Assembly: GCF_020283565.1 (NCBI RefSeq)
Contig: NC_060065.1
Span: forward strand, 29,624,409-29,688,408
DNA length: 64,000 nt
Direction: 5' to 3'
DNA from: Trifolium pratense
Taxonomy: Eukaryota; Streptophyta; Magnoliopsida; Fabales; Fabaceae
Part shown: positions 33,505 through 44,169 of the stretch, piece by piece
Numbering within the stretch: the first letter of the stretch is position 1
Layout: each line of letters begins with the position of its first letter
Translations under genes and position numbers: made by a program
The notes under the pieces: generated by a model
The model's database searches: none
Seen by the model: the letters and a program-made list of their open reading frames with translations, nothing else
What the model was told of the DNA's origin: nothing

Positions 33505-34245
33505 TTAGAGCTGTCAAAACGGGCGGCCCCACACATTTTGGGCCGGCCCGATCGGGCTTCGGGCTGCATCGGGCCGGGCTAAAAAGCCCGGATAAAATAT
33601 GGGCGGCAAATAATAGTGTCCGAGCCCGGCCCGGTACGGGTTGTCGGGCTTTCGGGCAGCCCGTGTTTTTTTTTTTTTTTTAGTGCTTGAATTCTGAATA
33701 CAGCAAGCAACATGTATTTAAACGCTGCAAAAAAAAAAACCCTTACTATAACTAAATGAAAATTATAATTTGGTAATAACAAGTATTCTGAATTCTGCAT
33801 ACCTCCCTATCCCTTACTAATACTATAACAAGTATTGAGTTATGCAACAAGTATTTATAAAATTATAGCAACTAATTTATAACCTGCATTAGAAACTGAA
33901 CTCCAAACAACATGGGATCTCCATGACAACATTCTGCTATTATACTACTACAATATGCTTTCTTTGTTTCAATATTTCTTAGCCATATGATCATACACTG
34001 ATACACCAACAAAAAAACAAGCCTCTTGGCTAATAATACAAATAAGAAATTATAAAGTAAGTTCACAAATTCCACGGTGACTCAATTAACTAAATTTAAA
34101 TTCTTCAAAACAAAGTTCAAATTCCCCAAAACAGGTCATCTATTCTCAATGACTCAATCAATGTTCACATATTCCACACTGTTTGACGCTTGTACACTTT
34201 CATGGGATTCATCATCTTTATCATTATTATTGACATCACCTAGTT

Positions 34246-35208
34246 CTACAAAATAAAATAAAAAAGTTGATTGTTAAAAATAAAGATATAAACTTTTTGG
34301 TCAATTAAACATTTGAAAAATAATAGAACTTCAATAAGCTTACCTTCAAACCCATGTAACCAACTACGTGCACACATGAGAGCTTGAACCGATTCATCTT
34401 TTATTGAACTTCTATACTTGGTTAGAACTCGAGCACCAATACTAAATGCAGATTCTGATGCCACCGTGGTTATAGGAATACTCAAGATATCACAAGCTAT
34501 CCTTGCAAGAGTGGGACTCTTACGACTTCTTTCCTTCCAATAAGTCAAAATATCAAAACAAGTCGATGAAGGCATCCTCAACTCATCTAAATAAGTATCA
34601 AGTTCTGTTTTTCCAATGACGGTGGTTTCTTGGTTTTCAAATTCTTCAAATTCCTACAATATAAAGTGAGTTAAGAACACAAACATTGGACTGTCATTTG
34701 CGACCTCGACATTTTTGAATGGTGCACCATGTGTAATCACCATTTTAGCTAAAAGTTCACGGTTAGCCTTAGGGTCAAACTTTTTCTTTCTTAATTTTCC
34801 TTCAGCACCAATCATCATATCACCCACATCATGATATTTAATGGACTTCATACAACTATCTTTATGACGATTCAAATGAGTAGTTCCACCTGTTGATGCC
34901 GCACTAAGTAATTTTCCACATCCCTTACATTTAACACTTTCTACTCCATCTACAAAACCAACTTTATCAAAATATGTCCAACAATCAGATGATAGGGCCT
35001 TAGGCTTACGCTCATCCTGATTAGACTTCTTAGCCTTACACTTCTTGGCCTTTTTTGGTTTAGAAGCCACTTCTTGTTCTTCTGCATTTTGAGGTGGAAC
35101 TTCTCTAGCTTGACTAACATTATCCTCTTCCTCATTATCAGATATTTCAGGACTGTTGTTAATAATTTCCATATTGCAAGAAGCACACAAATAGTAATTC
35201 CTACACAA
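34246..35208 (-). pseudogene. hAT transposase remnant: BED zinc finger and dimerisation domain
   Basis: The 5' part (35208-34654) holds a Lys-rich acidic leader and a BED-type zinc finger (SDCWTYFDKVG, CKGCGKLL, then HLNRHKDSC). The 3' part (about 34660-34330) holds the C-terminal dimerisation domain (LARIACDILSIPITTVASES, ending ARSWLHGFEG). The whole RNase-H-like catalytic core between them is deleted: the frame passes from NVEVANDSPMF to the EFEEFENQE region within a few codons and with a stop. It is non-autonomous. Confidence 0.88.
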
Positions 35209-35873
35209 TTATATAAAATCAATTATACAAATAGTAATTTCCTTTCTCTTTGTTACTAAGTTACTACTTTAATAGAAACTCTGAAGAATAGCTCTTATAT
35301 CATACTCATGAATCAAACACAACTAATTTTAAATACAAATAACTATAGACAGATCAAAATATATAGGACTCTATGAATGAATATCAAAGAAAAGTTTCAA
35401 ATTTTGAATACTCATGAATCAAACACAACAAGATTAGTTTTAACAGACAAATAAATAAGAGAATTGCTATATGGTGCTTTCAAGAACACGTGAATAGATT
35501 CAAAACTATGATTAACTTTGGGGTGGCCATGTTAAAACGATGGGATTGACTTGGTGTAGTCTGTTAACAATTCATGTTATTTTGGGTCAGATTAAGTAGT
35601 GAGAAGTGGATTGCTGTTTTGGGTGATCAAATGGAAACTACCAAAGTCTAATAGCTTATTCGTGTGATTCCGACGAATTTACTGTCGTACCAAGTATCAT
35701 TTTCCAATAAATAACTATATAGAAATCAAAATAGGACTCTATGAATGAATATCAAAGAGAAGCTGCAGATTTAGTTTGATTTATCATACTCACGAATCAA
35801 CCACAACAACAAGATTAATTTTAACAAACAAATAACTTACGACAATGTTTATAAGAAAAACAACTTACTAGAA

Positions 35874-35970
35874 CGAGGCGTACGGAGGCAAACGGAGACG
35901 AACAGAGACGAACTGAGACGACCGGAGGCGAACGGAGGCGAAAGGACGCGAACGGAGGCGGACGGAAGAC
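35874..35970. repeat. 10-bp tandem array in the hAT subterminal region
   Basis: About nine imperfect copies of GAGGCGAACG. It lies on the 5' side of the transposase remnant. Arrays of short motifs near hAT ends often bind transposase; that role is inferred from position only. Confidence 0.8.
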
Positions 35971-36294
35971 CCGTTTGAGCTTAGGGTTCCATATTTGAGT
36001 TCTGTCTTTGAACGGATGCGGACGAATTTACTGGCGTACTTATGTTGTTGACTTAATTGCTTGTGTTTTGTTTGGGCTAGGCTTGATATGTTTTGACCCA
36101 ATTGAAAATGTATCATTAATTACTCATATTTTTTTTTATAATAAATTATTCAGGCTCCGGGCTGCCCACGGGCTTTTCGGGCTAGCCCATATTTTTTCGG
36201 GTTTGTCGGGCCGGGCTAAAAAAGCCCGGATAGAATTCGGGCTCAAAATTTAAGGCCCAAGCCCAGAAATAATTCGGGCAATTCGGGCCGGCCC

Positions 36295-36989
36295 ATTCTT
36301 CGTCCTTAGCTATCAAATACCAAACTTCCTAAACACCAAATTTTTCAAAAATATCTTAATTGGATCTCTTCAAATATTCATTATGATTTGAAATTAGTGG
36401 CATATTTAGGTATAAAAGTTTTTGACTTAAATACTACTACCATCCCCTAATTTTATTTATTGCATGAAGATGGTTCTCATTTTTTCAACGGATAATTTAG
36501 TGGCTTTCACCGCTTAAAATGAATAAGTGAAAATTTTCAAAATCGAGCTTTAGTCTCTGCATATTTAAATATACGAATTTGAGTCATTAAGTGTTAAGTG
36601 ATGATGTATAATTGGTTTTATGTGGCAATGTGTGTCTTCCATCGCCGTTTTAATTGATTTTTCTCTGTTTTTTGTTTTGAGGATTTGGTAGAATTGGTGT
36701 TTAGAGTTTTGAAGTGGAGATTATTTTTCATTTGAGAAGCGGGAGAGAGATCGCATATAGAAATTTTGAGAGAATTTAAATTTTGAAAAACTGTTGTTGC
36801 ATTGAGAAGATTGAGAGGATGAAAAAAGTCATGAAAGATGTTGTTTGCAGTTCACTCTGCAGGTTTGAGACATGTTTCATTAAAACAAATATGTTAGTGT
36901 TGTGCTAGGGACATGCTTGTTATTGAGCCAAAATTCTCTCTACTTTTTTTGTCTGCTTCTTCAAATCAACCCCTATTTGATACAAAAAG
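36295..36989 (+). repeat. Right, fuller copy of the duplicated host DNA
   Basis: Contains block A (36295-36454), a middle part present only here (about 36455-36946) and block B (36947-36989). Block A begins directly at the broken hAT right end. Confidence 0.9.
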
Positions 36990-37141
36990 GGAGTGAAAAT
37001 TCAAATTTTCAAAATTGTCGCGTGTTATCATATTTTCTATTCAAAATCGTACCAACAAATATTTTCTATTCCAAACAAATATAATTAATTTTCTTTATTA
37101 GTGATAAAAGCTTAAATCGGCGAAAGAATACTATTTTTTTA

Positions 37142-37318
37142 GGGTCTTGTTAACATGTGCCCTTAGGGCACATGTTAAGATATACCAAAATAGAAATTCA
37201 ACATTTAATGATATAAGAAATTTAATGCTTCAAAAGTCAAAATGCACAAATTAGCATTTAATAATTTCTATTTTTGTTTCCTTAACATGTGCCTTAAGGG
37301 CACAAGTTAACATTCTCC
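37142..37318. mobile_element. MITE (GTGCCC-hairpin family), clean 9-bp target duplication
   Basis: Ends GGGTCTTGTTAACATGTGCC and the inverted partner GGCACAAGTTAACATTCTCC. ATTTTTTTA is repeated exactly at 37133-37141 and 37319-37327. The first arm itself contains the hairpin GTGCCCTTAGGGCAC. No coding capacity. Confidence 0.88.
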
Positions 37319-37327
37319 ATTTTTTTA

Positions 37328-38980
37328 TGATGACTTGGCAATGCATTGATGCAGTCAGGGTGAGACACGTAAGTCATATATTATTAAGATAAGATTAAAA
37401 TATCATACTAATACAAAATAAATAGGTATTAAAATTTTTTTGTAGTTTGGTCTATTTTTTTAAAATTATTCCAAAATGTAATTCAATCTGAGAAGTTTTT
37501 AGAAAACCTAATTAATAATATTTAATTTTGAAAGTTTTTTTTATTTTGATCGAATTGAATTTGAACATCTTTACACATGTAATAAAATTATTGGACTGAA
37601 AATATGGTCCACGTGTCTCTTTTGATTTTTATACCAATTTTTTTTCTAGTTTTTTTTTATCTACAGAGAAAGTGACATGCACCACTAAAGCTCACTACGA
37701 GGTCCCAACTTGAACCCGGATAAAAGTGTTTTGGATCCTTTCAGATCTTATTTTTTTGTCAATCTCTCTCGTTCAACAAATTCTAACCTTCAGATTAATC
37801 TAAGGGTTAAAAGATATTAAAATCCATATTAACACAACCAAAATAATAAATTCCCTTCAACCAAATTCTCTTCAACCAAAACGTGAACTCAGACCCACAT
37901 TGCCACATATGTGCCAACTTGTCATTTCTTCATCCTCTTCAATCAATTTTTCCATCATCGATCAATTTTCCCATTCATTTTCTCATCCTCTTCAACCAAT
38001 TTCTCCATGGAGGGGCTCTGCAACTTCCATCAATTTTTTCACCTTTTTACTCATTTTAATTTTTGATTTCAGAATCTCATACCATGACTCTTCTTATACC
38101 TTCTTTTTAGGATGAATGAGTGTTACAAATATAGCGAGCTAAAGAAACTAAGATAGTTAGCCGCTGCCAAAGAGGAAGTAGAATAGGAAAAGAGAAGAAA
38201 CAAAAACAGCTAACTTTTTACGTATAATGCTCAATTTTTTTTTTTATAATTATTCTTCTATTCATTTTTGATTGAATTATATTGTTTGTAATACAAGTTT
38301 ATTATCTGTTTAGGACATTGTGTACTACAAACTCATAACTGTTAGGCCATATGGTGAGTACGATGTCCGGGACATTGTGTGTACACGAACTTATGGTAGT
38401 CATGATCATGATTAGGAATTTGTTTTTTCTATTATTACAGTTGTAGGTAGTTAGGTAGTTAAACATGCAGTTTGCTAGTTGCTTAGAGAATAAGTAACAC
38501 ATTATGGTGTATGAATACTTAGGTACGTGAATCGGTCAGTGTTGACGATCGAATCATTAGCCGGTTTGAGAGGGAGTTGTTGGTTCTTGGATCGATTCCA
38601 TATTGATGGTTGGTTCATTCACCAAAATGTAGACTTTTAATTAGTCTTGTTAGGATCATTTAAAAGTTGGTTATCAATTGTTGAAGTAATTGTCCTACGC
38701 TTTTGCTATAATAAAAAAAGTTTAATACGTGGCTTAAGCTATCCACAACCATATACCGCATACAACTGTTGACGACGCTTTGTTCAAGCGTCAGTGGACT
38801 ATTTTGTCCGCATATTTGTTCAAGTTTATTTTTGGATGTTTTTATTTTGTACATTAGGTTTTATTTTGAGAGATATTGATAAAAAAAAAAATAAGATTGA
38901 CAGGATCTAACTTAACAATATCGATATTATTAGAGTCAATATATTCCGCTTTATTACATTACATTACATCAACAAAAAAA
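37328..38980. other. Intergenic, no gene recognised
   Basis: AT-rich with small local duplications, such as GGGACATTGTGT-like motifs near 38310-38380. No supported gene. Confidence 0.4.
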
Positions 38981-38986
38981 AAACAT

Positions 38987-39058
38987 AGCTCCCAGCGAGG
39001 ATTGAACTCGCGACCTTTCCCTTACGAAGGGAACGCACTACCACTATGCTATGGAAGC
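38987..39058 (-). tRNA. tRNA-Thr (anticodon CGT)
   Basis: Folds completely by hand: acceptor GCTTCCA/TGGGAGC, D arm GCAT/GTGC with loop AGTGGTA, anticodon stem TTCCC/GGGAA with loop TTCGTAA (CGT at 34-36), a 5-base variable loop AGGTC, T arm GCGAG/CTCGC with loop TTCAATC, and discriminator T. The A box TAGCATAGTGG and B box GTTCAATCC fit RNA polymerase III consensus apart from one base. A run of ten T on the sense strand follows a few bases downstream, a good terminator. There is no intron, and CCA is not encoded, as usual for nuclear genes. Anticodon CGT reads the Thr codon ACG. A recent tRNA-derived pseudogene is less likely given the perfect stems. Confidence 0.87.
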
Positions 39059-39292
39059 TAATCAATAATATTGATTACCTCAACTTTTTTAAGGATAATT
39101 TAGTAAAAGACTAAAAGTGTTATTCTCCTCCATTCATTTATTATACATTTTGTTTTTAATCTTTGTAACATTCTGAAATGAATTACTCACTGTCATTGTT
39201 GAATAGATGGAATAATAATTAAGGTTAAATAAGTTTTTGTCCGTATAAATATCTTAGCGTAGTTTGTTTTTCGATTACCTTCCATTTAAGTG

Positions 39293-39295
<3 letters not shown>

Positions 39296-39350
<55 letters not shown>
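39296..39350. repeat. (TA)n microsatellite
   Basis: About 27 uninterrupted TA units; likely highly polymorphic. Confidence 0.95.
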
Positions 39351-39351
<1 letters not shown>

Positions 39352-39479
39352 ATCAAAATCTCTCTAAACAAATTTCTACAAGTTATAATCCCTAAAATAT
39401 TTTCACTCACGACTTTTGGTTTCTATTTTAAAGTCACTGATGACAGTCAATTATATGATGTTTTTAGTAGTAATTTAGG

Positions 39480-40440
39480 GTAGTTTTAATAGTAACTGAA
39501 GCCCAAAAGCAAGTAAATACCTGAAAAAGTGAAGTTACTTGGTTCAGAAGCAAGAAAAGTGGAAAAAACATAAAAAAAGAGCAAAAACGTAATAAACAGC
39601 GCGCACCATCGTACCTATGATGAGATCCAGCGTGGTGCGATGAGAAGGCAGTTTAAATTTAAGAAAATCTGCAACAAATCTTTCTCATCGTACCACGATG
39701 AAAGACGGTTGAAGAAAACAGAAAATCCTGATCAAATCTTCCATCGTACCACGATATGATCCATCATGGCCACGATGAGGCAAAATTATACGCCATCATG
39801 GCCACGATGGGTGCGATGGACGCGTAGAAAAAGCTCAAACCTAGCTGAAAAACTATAAATAGAGTCTTCCTCCTTCATTATTATTCATTCCAAAATATTG
39901 AGAGCTATTCAATATTCACTCTAGAGTTAGGAGAACTCTAAGGAGGAGGCAAGGAGGGCTAAGGAACTCCAAGGCCAATAAGTTTATTTTCTTTCTGTCT
40001 TTGTAATTTATTTTTCCTAAGTTAGGTGGAGTCGAGGAACTCCGTTACGAATGCTTGGTTTTGTATAATTTGGGTATAAATTCAATTGTTTTTACTTTCA
40101 AACTCTTTTATTGTTTGGTTTTATATTTATTTTAATACTGATCACATTAGAATAAAATCTAAGGAGCTAGTGGATATCTTTTTTTTTTAAGAAGCTAAAT
40201 TAGCCCACCCAAATTGGCGCCAGAGAGAATCGAACCTCAGACCTCAAGAGGAGCACACTCCCAGGTCCCAAGCCAATACCAATGCACCAACCCAAGTGGG
40301 TTAGGAGCTAGTGGATATCAGATAGGAAACGAAGCTAGTTATCCCGAACGAAGGACAATGTGCTAAGGTCCAACATGAGACCATTAAATTCAGTATCTGA
40401 GGTCTTAATATAGGATTAGAATGAACGATAATTTCTACCT
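39480..40440 (+). mobile_element. LTR-retrotransposon-like fragment with TATA box
   Basis: A possible LTR: repeated short palindromes around CATCGTACCACGATG and CATCATGGCCACGATG (39600-39810), then CTATAAATAGAGTC at about 39856, a good TATA box, and a leader-like region. No paired LTR or polyprotein was found, so the family is unknown. The SINE at 40179 is inserted in it. Confidence 0.4.
40179..40302 (-). mobile_element. SINE with 17-bp target duplication
   Basis: On the minus strand it begins AACCCACTTGGGTTGGTGCA (A box region), has GAGGTTCGATTCTCTCTGGC (B box) and ends in an A-rich tail (T-run at 40179-40188 on plus). AGGAGCTAGTGGATATC is repeated exactly at 40162-40178 and 40303-40319. 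Confidence 0.93.
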
Positions 40441-40499
40441 GAGGCAGAGATAGGACTAGTTTGAGGCACATGTGACAACTTGCGACACATTGAGCCTTA

Positions 40500-42580
40500 A
40501 GGCCTGAGCGGTTTGGACACCTGTTTGAGTTGGCGGAGACTAAATCGGGTACGGTGGCTGAGATGTTTGCTTTAGGGTGGGGTGTAGATGGAGAGGCATT
40601 GGAGTGGCAGAGACGGTTGAGGGCGTGGGATGAGGAGATGTTGGGGAAGTGTCAGTCTTTACTTCTTAACATTTATTTGCAGGCTCAGTCTTCTGACACG
40701 TGGTAGTGGAGCCCAGACCTTGATGCAGGCTACACTGTCCGAGGAGCATATCAGCTTCTGACTCCTCAAGCTTCAGTTACTTTGGATGCTGCGGAAAACC
40801 TCATATGGCACTCTCAGGTTCCTTTGAAGGTTTCCATCTTTGCGTGGCGTTTATTGCGTGACAGGTTGCCCACGAGAGTAAACCTAGTCATTCGAGGTGT
40901 TTTGTCTCCTACAGCTCACACTTATGTCTTTGGATGTGGAGCGGCCGAGTCGGCCCATCATTTATTCATCTCATGTGGTATTATTGGATCTCTTTGGGAT
41001 TTAGTTCGTCTGTGGATTGACATTCCTTTGGCGGATTTCACTACTCTACGTGATCATTTTGTCCAGTTTACAGTCTCAATGGGTGGATCTCGAGCTTGGC
41101 GATCCTTCTTGCAGCTCATTTGGCTTTCTTGTGTATGGGTGATATGGACGGAGAGAAATCATCGTTTGTTCAAAGGCTCAACTGAAGGAAAATCGCATTT
41201 AAAACAGAGTGAAAAACGCAGCGGAAATTAAAATTTTCCTTCTATGGATCCTTGCGAATGGACATGATCAGGGTTTCGGTTATTACCTTTGAAGAACAAT
41301 TCCTCGATTCTGAATCGATCACAAGCACCGCACGATCGCAGCACCTCTAGTCAGTCCACACGAACAGTTTCCGTTCACCTCTTAGTGCTAGCTGCAAGAC
41401 GACGGTAGAGGGAGATTTAGTGCGGTTAGGGTTTCAGAGAATTTTAGGATTTCTCTAAAATTCGGATTATGTGTGTAACACAAGACTGAATTGCATAAGG
41501 CTCTATTTATAGAGCTTCTTATGTTGTCTTCAGGCCAAAGTGGTTATTGGACTTCGCAAGCCCAATAACCTACTGTTACTAATCGCACCCCACTAATAAG
41601 TCATACTTATTTCTCCCGTCATTAACTGTCCTTATGTGTGTGACCCTATAGGTTCCTATGACGTTGGCAATAATATTAATCTCAATATTATAAACAGTGA
41701 GCGGTATCTAGCAACACATCACTGCTACCCAAGTCACAAGAATGTCACGTGATCTGACAAACCTTTCCGTGATAAATATCTTGTGTATAATTACCCTTTT
41801 ACCCTTATGTCTATATTGAACACAAGGCATAGTACGTCACCCTTGTTAAATTCAATATTGGGCCCATAAACATATCTCCTGTTATGTAGGAGGGGTAAAT
41901 TCCATCTAGGTCACTCATGTCCCTTCAGCATGATTCGTGGAATACCCATCAACCAACTTTATAGTCATCCTGTTACGGATAACTTTGAATGGCGACAAAG
42001 TACTACACTCCTACATCTAGGGAACATAGTGGTTTCAGGTCGAAGGGTGGAATACACCACTTATCACTATGAGAATATCTTATGACATTTCATAACATAC
42101 TATGTAGTATTCTCATGGTGGGTCAATCCGATATAAATATTACTCTTAATATTTATATCTATGTGAAGACTTGATAACTCTTTATCTATGATCCGTGAGA
42201 TGTGATCATCAGTCTACCAACATAATAGTCTCTATGTTTTGATGTTATCCCAATTCACAGCAAATTATCCAATACAAGTATCATGCAATTATAAATAATT
42301 GGCCTCTAGGGCTTACACCAACATCAACAAGCACAACTCATCTTTTGTTGGACAAGATCAAACTTTTCTCTTTTAGGTGGTTGAAGACGACGAGTATTAC
42401 GTTAGCCTCAAACTACTATAGCTGGTGGTCTAGTCCATTACTTTGTTTGAGCCTTGTATGATTTATTTATGATTTTTATCTTTCTGACTCTTTGTAAACT
42501 TTGATAGTCTACCTCGGCACGTCTTGTGCTGAAGGGCTAATTGTGTTAATATATTCCATTTTGGCTTCTTCAAAAAATAT
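40500..42580 (+). mobile_element. LINE 3' half, split by a solo LTR
   Basis: Reading frame from about 40510 carries the segment after the RT palm (ELAETKSGTVAEMFALGWGV) and YTVRGAYQLL. The zinc-binding domain follows (IWHSQVPLKVSIFAWRLLRD, C-G-C near 40930, HH-LFISC), then the linker WVIWTERNHRLFKGS. TAG at 40704-40706 interrupts the frame. At 41182 the solo LTR 41183-42323 intervenes; past it the same frame resumes (DKIKLFSFRWLKT...SWWSSPL) and stops near 42450. The 3' UTR runs to an A-rich end near 42580. A shorter copy of this family is at 9066-9375. Confidence 0.85.
41183..42323 (-). mobile_element. Solo LTR (1141 bp) with TCAAC target duplication
   Basis: Starts TGAAGGAAAATCGC and ends CTTACACCAACA on the plus strand, so both termini are TG...CA. 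TCAAC is repeated at 41178-41182 and 42324-42328. There is no internal retrotransposon sequence. A TATA-type CTATAAATAGAGCC on the minus strand (about 41515-41500) sets the orientation. The size suits copia-type families with long LTRs, but the family is not certain. Confidence 0.88.
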
Positions 42581-42883
42581 TCTTAATGAAACAATTTCAA
42601 CTTGGACATATATAATATTAAAAAGTTATATATAATATTACGAGAGTAATCAAATAAGTACAAGAGAAATGCCGAGTATAACCTTAAGAGTGTGTTTGGA
42701 TGAGGGATTCTAGAAATTCAAGGGATTTTAAATACTAGGCAATTCAATTGATTCAATTGAATTCCCTTGATTTTCAAATTCCAGTGTTTGGATAAAGTGT
42801 TGAAATTCCATCAATTGTAAAATTCTTTGTTTGGATAATGTAATTGAATTTCCTTCATTTAATTTTATTTATTTTAATAAAAT

Positions 42884-43690
42884 CGACCCTAAACCCAAAA
42901 ATTGGCCGAAAAACCGAAAAAATCGGCGGAAAAACCTAAAATCGGTCAAAAACCATAAATCGGCTGAAAAACCTAAAATCGACCAAAAGCCCTAAAATCG
43001 ACTATAAACTCTAAAATCGGCAGAAAACCCAAAAAATTAATCGAAAACCCAAAAATTGACCATAAACCCAAAAAATCGGCCGAAAAACCTAAAATCGGTA
43101 AAAAAAACCAAAAGTCAACTATAAACCCTAAAATCGACAGAAAAACGAAAAATCGACCGAAAAACCGAAAAATCGACTATAAATCCTAATATCGCCCAAA
43201 AAATGGGTTTATAGTCGATTTTAGGTTTTTCGGCCGATTTTGGGGTGTATAGCCGATTTTAGGATTTTGGGTCGATTTTAGGTTTTCGGCCGAGTTTTTT
43301 GGGTTTAAGGACGATTTTAGATTCTTCGGCCGATTTTTTGGATGTTGGCCGATTTTGGGTTTTCGGTCGATTTTTGGTTTTTCGGCCGATTTTTTGGGTT
43401 TTCGGCCGATTTTAGGGTTTATAGTCGATTTTTGGAATTTTGGCCGATTTTAGGTTTTTCTGCCGATTTTTCGGGTTGCCGGTCGATTTTAGGTTTTATA
43501 GTCGATTTTTTGGATTTTGGCCGATTTTAGGTTTTCGGCCGATTTTTTGGATTTTCAGCCGATTTTAGGGTTTATAGTCGATTTTTGGAATTTCGGCCGA
43601 TTTTAGTTTTTTCTGCCGATTTTTTTTTATTTTCGGCCGATTTAGCGTTTATCGTCGATTTTAGGTTTTTCGGCTAATTTTAGGTTTTAC
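42884..43690. repeat. Head-to-head inverted minisatellite (18-21 bp units)
   Basis: About 42884-43203 repeats the unit AAAACCTAAAATCGGCCG with changes. About 43204-43690 repeats its reverse complement CGGCCGATTTTAGGTTTT. Units differ mainly in T/A-run length and in the alternatives CGGCCGA, ATAGTCGA and CGGTCGA. The array switches orientation once, near 43203, so the whole is a large imperfect palindrome. There is no coding sense; reading frames through it are artefacts of periodicity. Confidence 0.92.
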
Positions 43691-43766
43691 GATCAATTAG
43701 TAATTTTTAAAAGTTTATAGAGAAGAAGGAATTTCAAATTCTTTGGTTTTAGGTGTCATTTTGAAA

Positions 43767-43959
43767 GAGGAGTGCTATATCCAGCGAATGAGTGTTTCAC
43801 GAAATTTCACGACCCCTATATACAACACAATTGCAAAACAGTTTGGGAAACACATAAATTCCGGATTTGACGGAATACAGGTAGGTGTGGTGTTATGTGG
43901 CTAAATTGCACTATCGCGATGGATTCGTGAAAAAATCCTTCGCTGTATATATCATTTTC
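43767..43959. mobile_element. 193-bp MITE with perfect 10-bp target duplication
   Basis: CATTTTGAAA stands at 43757-43766 and 43960-43969. The ends have inverted motifs CTATATCCAGCGAA / TTCGCTGTATATAT and CACGAA / TTCGTG. It lies inside the larger element 42687-44125. Confidence 0.78.
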
Positions 43960-44169
43960 CATTTTGAAATTCTCTAAATTTAACTTTAACAAAATACTTC
44001 ATAAATTTCCATCATTTTGAAAATTCTTCAAATTTTCATCCAAACAATAGAATTCACCTCAAATCATTTGAATTCCCTCAAAAAATTACTTTACCTCAAA
44101 AAAATCCCCCATCCAAACACACTCTAAGTTCTTTTTTTTGTCAATAACCTTAATAAGGGTAAACTTTAG

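Larger units (their letters stand above)
33506..36294 (-). mobile_element. hAT transposon, internally deleted, right terminus truncated
   Basis: The left terminus TAGAGCTGTCAAAACGGGC and GGGCCGGCCC-rich subterminal sequence are typical of plant Ac-type hAT elements. The right subterminal region (36150-36294) is also GGGC-rich and ends GGGCCGGCCC, but the expected last ~15 bases (reverse complement of TAGAGCTGTCAAAAC) are absent. Host DNA that also occurs on the left side follows instead. Transposase remnants lie inside on the minus strand. A decameric GC-rich array sits at 35874-35970. Confidence 0.85.
42687..44125. mobile_element. Large terminal-inverted-repeat element carrying an inverted minisatellite
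   Basis: Ends AGAGTGTGTTTGGATGAGGG and the inverted CCCATCCAAACACACTCT. Both arms continue AT-rich with GAATTCCCTTGA-like motifs. There is no transposase. I could not fix a target duplication. Inside are the minisatellite palindrome (42884-43690) and a small MITE (43767-43959). Confidence 0.7.

Noticed and set aside
35868..36116. Open frame with Ser-Val-Arg-Leu-Arg repeats on the minus strand
   Set aside because: It is the decameric array read as codons; no transposase domain matches it.
39225..39410. Open frame with a Tyr-Ile repeat
   Set aside because: Translation of the (TA)n microsatellite.
42884..43200. Telomere-like repeats (CCCTAAA occurs a few times)
   Set aside because: The real unit is 18-21 bp with ATCGG; CCCTAAA is incidental and not tandem.
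43342..43530. Open frame with a repeating Phe-Gly-Phe-Ser-Ala-Asp-Phe pattern
   Set aside because: It is the translation of the minisatellite; the periodicity keeps stops out by chance and there are no gene signals.
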